From NCBI RefSeq assembly GCF_000758545.1, contig NZ_CP009279.1:5022001-5086000 (forward strand): DNA of 64,000 bases. The letters are read 5' to 3'. This document shows, in pieces, positions 18,768 to 27,425 of the stretch. The stretch comes from Paenibacillus sp. FSL H7-0737. GTDB lineage: Bacteria; Bacillota; Bacilli; Paenibacillales; Paenibacillaceae. The notes beneath the pieces are model-generated. The model made no database searches. It saw only the letters and a program-made list of their open reading frames with translations, and was not told the origin of the DNA. The position numbers were made by a program, and so were the translations under genes. Each line of letters starts with the position of its first letter. The stretch's first letter is position 1.

Positions 18768-21092
18768 TTATACCAACTCTAACTGACTGTTAAAATAGTA
18801 GCTTCCTCCTATTTCTCCTTGAACAGTAGCTCTTCTATCTCCCAACCGAAGTGTCACGGTTCCTGGCGAGTAGGTACGGATCGTAGCTTCCACCAATTGA
18901 CCATTGTCCCAAGCTACATCAACCTCAGCATTTCCTTTGGCCCGCAGTCCAGATACCGATCCTGTCCCCCATGCTTTTGGAAGTGCAGGCAGCAGATGAA
19001 TCTCACCCTCATGGCTTTGCAGCAGCATCTCGGCAATAACAGCCGTACCCCCGAAATTCCCATCGATCACAAAAATATTGCACTCCGCTCCTCCAATGCC
19101 CGATTTGGAAAAGCTAAATAAATTATCGAAACTGAGTCCACCAATCAAATGAGAAATATGATTAAAGGCCTTTTCCCCATCATACAATCTGGCAAAGCCG
19201 AGACCGAACAATGCTGCGGTAAATTCCACATCCTCCAGTTCTTCCTGAACCATCCGGTTCTCAAGTGTTACTCTCACCGCAGCGCTAAGTTCAGGTGTCT
19301 TACCTGGTGTGATCTGATTACTTGGATATACCGCGAACAAATGGGCCAAATGCCGATGCTCCGGCTGCGCTTCCTCGTAGTCCTCGAGCCATTCTTGCAG
19401 CTGTCCTCTCTTGCCGATCTGAAATGGTGGCAGCTTGGATATCGCTTGCTCCAGCTGCTCCTGTAGTTCCTCATCCGTATTCAGTAGTTTCGCAGACTTC
19501 AAACAGAACTCAAAAAGGTCTTTCACCAGCATCTGATCCATAGTGGTACCCATAGACAGCTGCTGTGCGCCCTCGCTGCTATCCGCAGGATAGAAATGAT
19601 TCTCTGGCGAATTAGAAGGTCCGGTCACCAGCCAGCCGTATTTTGGATGAATGGTCATATAATCTAGGAAGAATGCTGCGGCTTCTTTTAGCACTGGATA
19701 TGCCTGTTGCTCCAGAAACACACGGTCCTGACTGTATTCATAATGCTCCATCAGATGCGTCGCAATCCATAGTCCACCTGTAACGTTTAGCCCCCAAGAT
19801 GTCTCCCAGCCCGGAGCCGTGAATCCCCAGACATTCGAGAATACATGTGCTACCCAGCCTTTGCTGCCATAGAAATCGCGAGCGCTTGACTTTCCAGCAT
19901 GAGACAAACCCTCAATATAGCGCATTAATGGTAAATGACTATCCCCAAGATTTACGACTTCCGTCGGAAAGTAATTCATTTGCGTATTGATGTCCAAATG
20001 ATAGTCACAGCTCCACCCCATACGGCAAGCCTCACCATCATTCCATATTCCCTGTAAATTCAACGGTAACGGGGAGTCTGCCCGTGCTCCAGCGATAGTC
20101 AGGTAACGTCCGTACTGCAGGAACAACGCGAACAACTGCGAATCCTCCTCCTGGCCCTGTGCCAGTAATCGAATACGTTGGTCAGTCGGCAGATTCACCT
20201 TCCCAGTGGTACCTAATTGGATATCCACCTTACCATATTCTTGCTCATAATCTTCGATATGATCTTCTTTTAACTGCGCATATCCTTTAATCAAAGCCTG
20301 CTGTAATGTGCTGCTGCTCTCCATTTCCCACTCCGAGTTACTACGGTTGTAATCGGTGCTGACGGCAAAATAAATTCGCGCCTCATTGGCTCCGGCAATT
20401 CTCAATTGACCGTCCCCTCTGTACATCGTACCACCGGAAATGCTTACCTTAATTTGTCCCTTTGCCCATACCCCGCAAGTGCCGTCACTATGCACATTCT
20501 CTGTGGCTTGTCCTCTGAATTCAATAGTGTCGTCATTCACGACTTGAGTCGTAAACGACTCTGAACCACCCTCCAGACCGATCGTAAAGGATACACCTCC
20601 CGGTTCATCGCTCCAAATTCTTGAGACCACCAGATCATCAGCATGGGAGGCAAAAATCTCACGATGCAGCGTTGTTCCACTACTTTGAACCACTGTCTGG
20701 GCTACCGCACAGGTCAAATCCAGCTCTCGCTCGATAGCCGCTGCTGACCCGGAATCCGTGTCCTGTTCTGCAAAGTCAATGACAACCTCGCATAAACCAA
20801 GGTTCGTACCGAAATTTCGTTTCTTCGGCTGCAGATGTTGTTTGGCTAGACGGTCACCTTCGTTATAATCGCCAGCAAAGAAGTACTTCCGCATCTCTTC
20901 CAGCGCAGCTCTGCCTCCGAAAGGAGCAGGCTCTGACTCAGCTTGACCCGACCAGTAGGTAACCTCGGTCATGTTCCATACCTCACGATACGGAGCAGCT
21001 ATCACTACTGCACCTATTCTTCCGTTGCCCAGTGGCAATCCTTGTGACCAATCTGTTGCAGGGGTAGAATACCATAATCTAAAATCGCTCAT
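18768..21092 (-). CDS. GH95 glycosidase (alpha-L-fucosidase / alpha-L-galactosidase)
   Basis: Cytosolic inverting glycosidase of 774 residues from the family that cleaves alpha-1,2-L-fucose (or L-galactose) at the non-reducing end. Seen: N-terminal W...GLPLGNGRIGA; the Asn pair in DINTQMNYFPTEVV, which activates water in the Bifidobacterium enzyme; general-acid Glu in GPSNSPENHF; and base Asp in VIDGNFGG. No signal peptide. It shares the family with 24892-27279 but is clearly divergent, so specificity may differ. The divergent AraC gene at 21345 probably controls it. Family is firm; the choice of sugar is not. Confidence 0.9.
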   Translation of the reverse strand: MSDFRLWYSTPATDWSQGLPLGNGRIGAVVIAAPYREVWNMTEVTYWSGQAESEPAPFGGRAALEEMRKYFFAGDYNEGDRLAKQHLQPKKRNFGTNLGLCEVVIDFAEQDTDSGSAAAIERELDLTCAVAQTVVQSSGTTLHREIFASHADDLVVSRIWSDEPGGVSFTIGLEGGSESFTTQVVNDDTIEFRGQATENVHSDGTCGVWAKGQIKVSISGGTMYRGDGQLRIAGANEARIYFAVSTDYNRSNSEWEMESSSTLQQALIKGYAQLKEDHIEDYEQEYGKVDIQLGTTGKVNLPTDQRIRLLAQGQEEDSQLFALFLQYGRYLTIAGARADSPLPLNLQGIWNDGEACRMGWSCDYHLDINTQMNYFPTEVVNLGDSHLPLMRYIEGLSHAGKSSARDFYGSKGWVAHVFSNVWGFTAPGWETSWGLNVTGGLWIATHLMEHYEYSQDRVFLEQQAYPVLKEAAAFFLDYMTIHPKYGWLVTGPSNSPENHFYPADSSEGAQQLSMGTTMDQMLVKDLFEFCLKSAKLLNTDEELQEQLEQAISKLPPFQIGKRGQLQEWLEDYEEAQPEHRHLAHLFAVYPSNQITPGKTPELSAAVRVTLENRMVQEELEDVEFTAALFGLGFARLYDGEKAFNHISHLIGGLSFDNLFSFSKSGIGGAECNIFVIDGNFGGTAVIAEMLLQSHEGEIHLLPALPKAWGTGSVSGLRAKGNAEVDVAWDNGQLVEATIRTYSPGTVTLRLGDRRATVQGEIGGSYYFNSQLELV

Positions 21093-21344
21093 TTTATTTT
21101 CTCCTGTCCATAGTAGAATCTGTGCAAGCGCGATAACCCTCTAAAAATGTTGTTAATTAATCCGCTATATAGTGTAAAACCATTCCTAATCCCATCTCTT
21201 TCAAGATGAATCATACTTTCTTAAACCTATCCAATATGTTGCGGATTTATTGTATTTATCGTATCATTTGGATGAATCACTGTCTTTGTTGACCTGTTCG
21301 ATCATTTGACGATTTGTACGGTAAGATAAGAAAAGAGGAGCCGC

Positions 21345-22214
21345 ATGAATAAACTATCTGAAATGACTCCATATGTCGGCGCAATTATGCCTTATGTGTA
21401 CGACGGCAGCAGCAATGAGCATCTGAGAGTCGGTAATGCATACGCGTTCCACTTGTTTACTGATGGCCCCGGTGAGATGGAAATCGACGGAATACGTTAT
21501 CCGATTGAACGAAGGACGCTTGTCTTTCTCCGTCCCGGTCAACCCCATGCTTTTCATATCGTGCCTTCTCATCCACTGTCGTCCTACAACATCTATTTTG
21601 ATTTATGGGACAACCGCTCTCCAGTATCCAATAACCTTTCATTTATCCATGCCCCTGAAGTCTTACAATTTGAAAAAAAAGCCACCGAAGCACCCTGTGC
21701 CGAGCTGAACGAGTTGCCTTGCGTATTTCCACTAGCTAAATATCCCCTGCTATACGATAGTCTTGTGATGATTGCCAAGTCTTACAATGACGCGCTGTTC
21801 TATCGTAATGAGACGGCCAATAGCTATCTGTACGGCTGGATCTTGAGCTGGTATAATGCCCTCCATCAGCATCAGCCAAGTGATTATCGTATTGTCCGCC
21901 TGCTGGAATATTTGAACACCCACCCCGAGCGTGGTAAGTCTATCGAAGATTGGGCACAGTTCTGCGGGCTCAAGCGGACATATTTCCATGAGCTGTTTCT
22001 ACGGGAGACCGGAATGACGCCGCGCGTCTATCATCATAATTTAGTCATGAGGCGGGCGGCAGGACTGCTTCTGGAGAGTGAGCTTAGTGTGACTGCGATC
22101 GCTGAGAAGCTGGGTTATCCTTCCATCCATCCTTTCTCCAGACATTTCAGTACCTGCTACGGCATTAATCCAACACAATACCGCCTTAATCCGCAAAGCC
22201 GAATACGAATGTAA
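21345..22214 (+). CDS. AraC-family transcriptional regulator
   Basis: One-component regulator of 289 residues: cupin-like sensor (about 20-120, with FLRPGQPHAFH) and AraC HTH (about 185-285, with AIAEKLGYPSIHPFSRHF). The ATG is preceded by GAGGAG. It is divergent from the GH95 gene across a 252-base gap and is likely its activator. Confidence 0.9.
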   Translation: MNKLSEMTPYVGAIMPYVYDGSSNEHLRVGNAYAFHLFTDGPGEMEIDGIRYPIERRTLVFLRPGQPHAFHIVPSHPLSSYNIYFDLWDNRSPVSNNLSFIHAPEVLQFEKKATEAPCAELNELPCVFPLAKYPLLYDSLVMIAKSYNDALFYRNETANSYLYGWILSWYNALHQHQPSDYRIVRLLEYLNTHPERGKSIEDWAQFCGLKRTYFHELFLRETGMTPRVYHHNLVMRRAAGLLLESELSVTAIAEKLGYPSIHPFSRHFSTCYGINPTQYRLNPQSRIRM

Positions 22215-22223
22215 GACTCCAAC

Positions 22224-22273
22224 AAAAAAGAATACGCGCTATCCGCGAGAAGCGGTTACGCGTATTCTTTTTT
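22224..22273. terminator. Bidirectional convergent terminator
   Basis: AAAAAAGAATACGCG pairs with CGCGTATTCTTTTTT over 15 bp, with a small inner stem CCGC/GCGG. It serves both the AraC gene and the convergent glycosidase gene. Confidence 0.92.
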
Positions 22274-22285
22274 CAATGTGTATAA

Positions 22286-24346
22286 TCAGTTGGCTTTTGC
22301 CGTTAATTTGAAGATTTTGGACTCTGCCGGTTCGAGCGTAACTACAAGCTCTCCCGCTGTTTCCCCTTGTATGCCTTCCCATAGATCAAGCAGTTGGTAA
22401 GCTGTTTGACCCTTCAGCCCTGCACGCTCCAAGGAGATAGATTTATGAGCAGAATTCGCAGCATCATAGTTGAAGACAGCAAGATAGAATACATCATCTT
22501 CTGCATCTTCAAGTACGAAAGTATCGGAAGCTTGCTTGCCAAGATCCCCTTCGACAGGGTGGAAAGTCTTCCCTAGGCGGGCGACATCCATAATCTCTTT
22601 ATTGCCCAGCCACGCTTTGGCCCGTGCGGCTGCTTCTTCTTTTCGGAAATCATCGCCTAGCAGAAGTACCGTTCCAGCAATGACCGAAGCAGTCAGTCGG
22701 CTCCGTCCTTCATGCCAGCCAGTGGCATCTTGGTTGTGGCTCTTGTAGAGCACGGAATGATCCGGGTCATTGTAATGGTACAAGGTATGACTCATCCACC
22801 AGCCATGTGTCAACGAATTCAGCAGATATTCTGTATCGTGTAGCGTGCCGAAGACATCACAGGATACCCGGCGGCTATGCGCAAATGCATAAGGGAACAA
22901 TGGCGCGATGGATAGATTGATAAAGAACGGCCGGCCGATCACCTCTGGTGAGAGCTTGTTCTGCAAGTAAGTCATCCCATAGTGATATGCCGCAATTCCC
23001 GTCGTAATCTCCGGATTGTAATGTTGCCCTTCCAGTGCACCATGCGCCAAGAAATCTAGCTTGACATACTCGAAGCCTTCCGAGATGAATTTATTCGTAT
23101 ACCAATCTATTCTTTGCAGGTTGCCTGGATGTGTCGGGTCAATGGCCAGCCCTCCATCAACATCCGGCAAAATTTCTCCTTCGCTGTCTCGCAGCAAGAT
23201 ATCACCATAAGTGTATTTGCCGTTTGTACCTTCCACGAGATCTCCAAACTGAGCCGGACTTCCCCAGAAGGCAAAAGGCGTCCAGTAAGTTCCCGGTCTA
23301 TGACCGTTCTCCCGAACCAGGTCCAGTGCATTCTTCATTTCTTCTGGTGTGAAATTGTCCCAGAAAGCATCAAAGTTGATGTAAAGTGTGTCCTCATTCT
23401 GGAATCCTAGCGGCTGCACTTCATTTTTCAGAAAATTACTGGTGGATGTATACAGATCATAATCAAGCTCAGCCATTGCCGCAGACCAGCTATTCCAGCC
23501 GATAGGAATGCCGCCATCCCATGACAGAGGAGCCTCTATCCAGGTATTAGCCTGACCGTACGCTTCAAGCCCTTTTCTATAATCATCATAGAACCCTACG
23601 AAAACGAGCGGTGACTCTACTCTTGTTCCTTTCACATAACCATGTGGCTGGAAATCGCGGGTCATTTCACTTACAGCGCCGCCGTAAAGATCCAGCTCCT
23701 CGATCCCTCCGCTCCGTTCGCTTTTGATACGAATCCCTGTCTTCCACACCTTGTGCGTAATGGAACCCATAATAATTCCCTGCCGGCTTTCCGGCGCGAA
23801 CAATGCAGTTACTTCATAGCTTTCCGTATCCATCGGCGGCTTCACTACTGTATATCTGACCCACTTGTCGTTGTCGTACGGCACACGCAGAATGCTTGGT
23901 TCTTCGGGTTGCCCTGACTCCCCGCCAAGTGACACCGATTTGGTCTGAAGGACAGCCATCCTGTTTGCCTTGATCTCTTCATCGCTTGCGATTACGATTT
24001 GCATCAATACAAATGATGAAGATTCATAAATATAGAAATGCTGCTCCAGCTGTGGCAGCAGGGACGTTTCGTGCAAAATGACTACGTGAACACCTTTTCC
24101 AAAGCCCTCACGAACTACCACTTCCTGAGACTTCAGTGTGTGGCTCTGATAATGTTCAGTGTTATATTCCCGGCCCTGCCAGCGGAATGCACTGCGAATC
24201 CCTTTTACATGAGAAGTGTTTCCGCGGGCAACGGATGCTTCACCCGTCCCGAGATCAATCTCTAGATTCACCTCATCATTGGTTACACGGATAAGAGATG
24301 CTGTGTCCGTATTCACTTTTACCGTTGTAGCACTATCAGTTAGCAT
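22286..24346 (-). CDS. Alpha-galactosidase-like glycosidase (GH36-like), cytosolic
   Basis: Predicted intracellular glycosidase of 686 residues, homologous to the catalytic core of the SLH enzyme at 11904-16712 (shared IGWNSW/GFNSWGA, YTYGDI.L.D, V/IKLDFL.HG.LEGQH, RRVSCD, LNSLT.G). The nucleophile Asp is in YVKLDFLAHGALEG near residue 428. The ATG at 24346 follows AAGGAGGCAAATC; the frame is open 26 codons further up, but that extension is promoter sequence shared with another gene. No signal peptide, binding module or SLH domain. It probably completes inside the cell what the wall enzyme starts. Family is inferred from motifs. Confidence 0.85.
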   Translation of the reverse strand: MLTDSATTVKVNTDTASLIRVTNDEVNLEIDLGTGEASVARGNTSHVKGIRSAFRWQGREYNTEHYQSHTLKSQEVVVREGFGKGVHVVILHETSLLPQLEQHFYIYESSSFVLMQIVIASDEEIKANRMAVLQTKSVSLGGESGQPEEPSILRVPYDNDKWVRYTVVKPPMDTESYEVTALFAPESRQGIIMGSITHKVWKTGIRIKSERSGGIEELDLYGGAVSEMTRDFQPHGYVKGTRVESPLVFVGFYDDYRKGLEAYGQANTWIEAPLSWDGGIPIGWNSWSAAMAELDYDLYTSTSNFLKNEVQPLGFQNEDTLYINFDAFWDNFTPEEMKNALDLVRENGHRPGTYWTPFAFWGSPAQFGDLVEGTNGKYTYGDILLRDSEGEILPDVDGGLAIDPTHPGNLQRIDWYTNKFISEGFEYVKLDFLAHGALEGQHYNPEITTGIAAYHYGMTYLQNKLSPEVIGRPFFINLSIAPLFPYAFAHSRRVSCDVFGTLHDTEYLLNSLTHGWWMSHTLYHYNDPDHSVLYKSHNQDATGWHEGRSRLTASVIAGTVLLLGDDFRKEEAAARAKAWLGNKEIMDVARLGKTFHPVEGDLGKQASDTFVLEDAEDDVFYLAVFNYDAANSAHKSISLERAGLKGQTAYQLLDLWEGIQGETAGELVVTLEPAESKIFKLTAKAN

Positions 24347-24405
24347 GATTTGCCTCCTTGTTACTGCGTTTTGGACCTTGAAGGCGGCAGGCTCTGTACC
24401 TGTGT

Positions 24406-24488
24406 CCCCCAAGTATGCCCTCATTATAAAGATCAGATAAAGCGTTTTCTATACAACGATCTTCCGATCCATACCGCGATCTAACACA
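24406..24488 (-). promoter_or_regulatory. Duplicated promoter module (type II), copy 1
   Basis: An 83-bp block nearly identical to 27323-27405 (four mismatches by eye). On the minus strand it reads: GATCGCGGTAT and GATCGTTGTAT half-sites about 20 bases apart, a cre-like AGAAAACGCTTTATC (24436-24450), then a TATAAT -10 box (24423-24428). The -35 is poor, suggesting activator dependence, and two half-sites two helical turns apart suit an AraC-type activator. It drives the glycosidase at 22286-24346. Confidence 0.7.
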
Positions 24489-24606
24489 TCTAGCACAAAC
24501 CTAAATACCCCTAGTATTCATGTCGATGACAAGAAGAAGAGGCTGTACATAAAATATTGCTCATGCTCAACAATTTCGTATCCACACTCCGTTTTCACCT
24601 TCGGGC

Positions 24607-24813
24607 AGCTAGAAGAGATAGATTAGGGAAAACCTCCCTAAAAAAAGCCAGAAAACACTATATTTCAATGTAATGAGGGAAAACCTCCCTAAAAAACAGA
24701 GTGAATTCCAAATTCACCACCAGATCGGATGAATTTCAGGGAGAAATTCCCTGATTGTTAGTCTTGCGAGCAAAAATCTCCGAATTTTAGGGAGTTTTTT
24801 CCTAATTGTTGAT
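24607..24813 (-). repeat. Four-palindrome extragenic element, copy 2 (inverted)
   Basis: Four AGGGA...TCCCT-type palindromes near 24622, 24675, 24736 and 24787 in the 545-base gap between two glycosidase genes. The block is the reverse complement of the element at 11559-11765: matching spacers include GATTTTTGCT, GAATTC, ATTACAT and TTTTTAGGGAG in the same order and at the same spacing (about 50, 61 and 52 bases). No coding potential was seen. Confidence 0.85.
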
Positions 24814-24836
24814 CAGCATTATATTCGTACAAAAAA

Positions 24837-24875
24837 ACAGCAGCAGGATCCTGTAATTTAGGTCTCTGCTGCTGT
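24837..24875 (-). terminator. Terminator after second GH95 gene
   Basis: ACAGCAGCAG pairs with CTGCTGCTGT; on the minus strand seven Ts follow the stem. Confidence 0.85.
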
Positions 24876-24891
24876 CCATATTCGTATGAAA

Positions 24892-27279
24892 CTAACTATT
24901 ATTGCTTACAACTATAAGCTTGTAGGTCTGGCCTGCGGTCGTAGGAAAGCTCAACATTCCATCTGCAGAACGTTCATACTTCATCTCGCTGCCGCCATTA
25001 CTCACCATGAGCGAAGCATCTGTGCGGATCACACATTCATTGCCTAGAAGGGAGGTAATCTGTGCTTCCACGAGATGGCCTCTATCCCACTGAATGCTAA
25101 CTTCAAAACCACCGCGGGCACGTAGCCCCGCCACGCTTCCCTCCTGCCATTCATCTGGCAGTGCAGGCAGCAGATCGAGATACTCCAGGTGAGATTGCAG
25201 TAGCATCTCAGCAATTCCGGCAGAAGCGGCGAAGTTACCATCAATTTGGAACGGTGGATGTGCGCCAAGCAGATTGGCATAAACCCCGCCGTGACTATAC
25301 TGTTCGGACTCCCCGTCCTTCACCAGCCGCAGCATGTTTGAGAGCAGTCGTAGTGAGCGGTTGCCATCCCGGAAGCGGCTCCAGAGCGCAACTCTCCAGC
25401 CCAGACTCCAGCCCGTGCTCTCGTCCCCACGCCGTTCAAGCGAAGTTTTGGCGGCAGCGAACAGCTCAGGGGTCTCTTCTTCTGACAACTGCCGGCCCGG
25501 ATAGATACCGACCAAATGTGAGGTATGTCTGTGATACATATCTTCATCCTCAAAGTCTAAGGACCATTCCTGCAACTGTCCGTACTTACCAACCTGCAGT
25601 GGCAATAAACGTTCACGAGCACTTACCAATTCTGCACGCAAATCCTCATCCGTTCCAAGCGTTTCCGAAGCCTCGATACAATTCGTAAACAGCTCCCAGA
25701 TGAGCGAAATATCCATAGTAGCACCTGCGCTGACTGCAGCCAAGCCCTCCGCTGTCTGGAATTTATGCTCTGGTGAAGTGGATGGGGAGGTCACAAGCCT
25801 TCCGTTACCATCGTCAATAAGCCAATCCAGTGCAAACAGAGCCGCCTCCTTCATCACAGGATAAGCGGAAGTCCGTAAATATTCCTCGTCCCCGCCAAAA
25901 GCATAATGCTCCCAGAGATGTTGTGTCAGCCAAACGCCACTCATCGTCCAGTAAGCCCAGCTTGGATCTCCGTCACCATAATCCCCGACCGGTGCTGTCT
26001 GTGCCCAAAGATCCGTATTATGATGAGCCACCCAGCCTCGGGCACCATAGTTGACTTGAGCAGTCTCCGCACCCATCTTCGCCAAATTTCCGATCATATC
26101 CAACAACGGCTCATGACATTCCGCCAGATTACAAATTTCAGCTGGCCAATAATTCATCTCTGTATTGATGTTCAGTGTATAATTGCTACTCCACGGCGGA
26201 CGGGTAACCGCATTCCATATTCCCTGCAGATTAGTAGCCTGTGTTCCGGGGCGCGAGCTTGCGATCATCAAATAGCGCCCATAATGAAACAGCAACTCGA
26301 CAAGACCAGGGTCTTGTGCCGCGTATGTCGTAATCCGTTGCTCCGTGGACATCGACTCCGGGGCTTGTGTCTTACCTAATTGGAGCTTCACTCTGTCAAA
26401 AAGTGATCGGTAGTCCTCGACATGCGCTTGAAGCAAGCTGTCGTAAGACTTTCCATTCACATCTGCCAAGTAAGAAGCTGCAATAGCAGAAGCATCCTTC
26501 CCCTCAGCTCCCGGGATTTTGTCAAAGCCATTAAAGCCTGTAGCCGCGCTGAAATAGAAGGTTGCAGCCGTTCCTCCCAACAGATGAATTCCACTACCGT
26601 CAACGGTAACTTCCCCATCCTCTGCTACTACGGAGAGTTGTCCTTCAAAGGCCATGCCCTTGCTCTTGCCAGCTTCTCCGTATTGGATCGGATTGTCACT
26701 CCAAAAATAGCTTGGATCAACATGCTCCGGTGCAGTTCCCGAGAGTACAAAGTTATCACCCTGAGCGTGAAGGCTATGCCGAAGCGAACTATCTAGTGTA
26801 GCATGTACATTCAGCGCTCCCGGTGCACTTGCAGTCAGACGCAGCACGAGCAACTGATCAGGATGTGAAGCGAACATCTCACGGGTATAAGTAACATTAC
26901 CAATCTTGTATTCAACGCGGTGAACCGCATGTTCAATATCTAATGTCCGCCGATAGGATTGATAAACACCACCATGCTCAAAACGAAGTAGTAAATCTCC
27001 AAAAGGCAGATACGATTGGGTGTACGGACCTAGCATCTCTCTAGTCAGGGTGTCCGCTTCTGTATACCGGCCCTCCTGAATCAGCTTTCGAACCTTTGGC
27101 AAAGCTTCCTTAGCACCTGGATTATTCCCATCCTTCGGGAATCCCGACCATAATGTATCCTCGTTTAGACTGACTTTCTCCTGCTCCACACCGCCGAAGA
27201 TCATACCACCCAGACGGCCATTCCCAATCGGAAGCCCTTCGGTCCATACATTTGCTGGCTTGTCATATTGAAGTTTCAT
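24892..27279 (-). CDS. GH95 alpha-L-fucosidase-type glycosidase
   Basis: Cytosolic GH95 enzyme of 795 residues with the standard family layout. Seen: EGLPIGNGRLGGMIFGG at 14-30 with NEDTLWSG; the water-activating Asn pair in LNINTEMNYWPAEICN; acid Glu in SPSTSPEHKF; base Asp in HPPFQIDGNFAAS. It is closer to the canonical alpha-1,2-fucosidase pattern than the copy at 18768. The ATG at 27279 follows GAGGGAGAG. With the GH110-like gene just upstream it could remove an alpha-1,2-fucose that sits beside an alpha-1,3-galactose, as in branched blood-group-B-like or similar plant and microbial glycans; that pairing is inference. Confidence 0.93.
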   Translation of the reverse strand: MKLQYDKPANVWTEGLPIGNGRLGGMIFGGVEQEKVSLNEDTLWSGFPKDGNNPGAKEALPKVRKLIQEGRYTEADTLTREMLGPYTQSYLPFGDLLLRFEHGGVYQSYRRTLDIEHAVHRVEYKIGNVTYTREMFASHPDQLLVLRLTASAPGALNVHATLDSSLRHSLHAQGDNFVLSGTAPEHVDPSYFWSDNPIQYGEAGKSKGMAFEGQLSVVAEDGEVTVDGSGIHLLGGTAATFYFSAATGFNGFDKIPGAEGKDASAIAASYLADVNGKSYDSLLQAHVEDYRSLFDRVKLQLGKTQAPESMSTEQRITTYAAQDPGLVELLFHYGRYLMIASSRPGTQATNLQGIWNAVTRPPWSSNYTLNINTEMNYWPAEICNLAECHEPLLDMIGNLAKMGAETAQVNYGARGWVAHHNTDLWAQTAPVGDYGDGDPSWAYWTMSGVWLTQHLWEHYAFGGDEEYLRTSAYPVMKEAALFALDWLIDDGNGRLVTSPSTSPEHKFQTAEGLAAVSAGATMDISLIWELFTNCIEASETLGTDEDLRAELVSARERLLPLQVGKYGQLQEWSLDFEDEDMYHRHTSHLVGIYPGRQLSEEETPELFAAAKTSLERRGDESTGWSLGWRVALWSRFRDGNRSLRLLSNMLRLVKDGESEQYSHGGVYANLLGAHPPFQIDGNFAASAGIAEMLLQSHLEYLDLLPALPDEWQEGSVAGLRARGGFEVSIQWDRGHLVEAQITSLLGNECVIRTDASLMVSNGGSEMKYERSADGMLSFPTTAGQTYKLIVVSNNS

Positions 27280-27322
27280 TGGTTCTCTCCCTCACGATCT
27301 GTCATGAATTAAATAATGTATT

Positions 27323-27405
27323 CCCCCAAGTCTGCCCTCATTATAAAGATCAGATAAAGCGTTTTCTATACATCGATCTACCGATCCATATCGCGATCTA
27401 ACACA
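27323..27405 (-). promoter_or_regulatory. Duplicated promoter module (type II), copy 2
   Basis: Second copy of the 83-bp block at 24406-24488, with the same half-sites, cre-like GATAAAGCGTTTTCT (27353-27367) and -10 box (27340-27345). It lies directly upstream of the GH95 gene at 24892-27279, so the two enzymes should be co-regulated. Confidence 0.7.
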
Positions 27406-27425
27406 ACCTGCCCTAACTCATTGAA

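Noticed and set aside
24347..24424. N-terminal extension of the GH36-like protein
   Set aside because: The stretch overlaps the -10 end of a promoter block duplicated upstream of an unrelated gene, and a strong ribosome site precedes the ATG at 24346.
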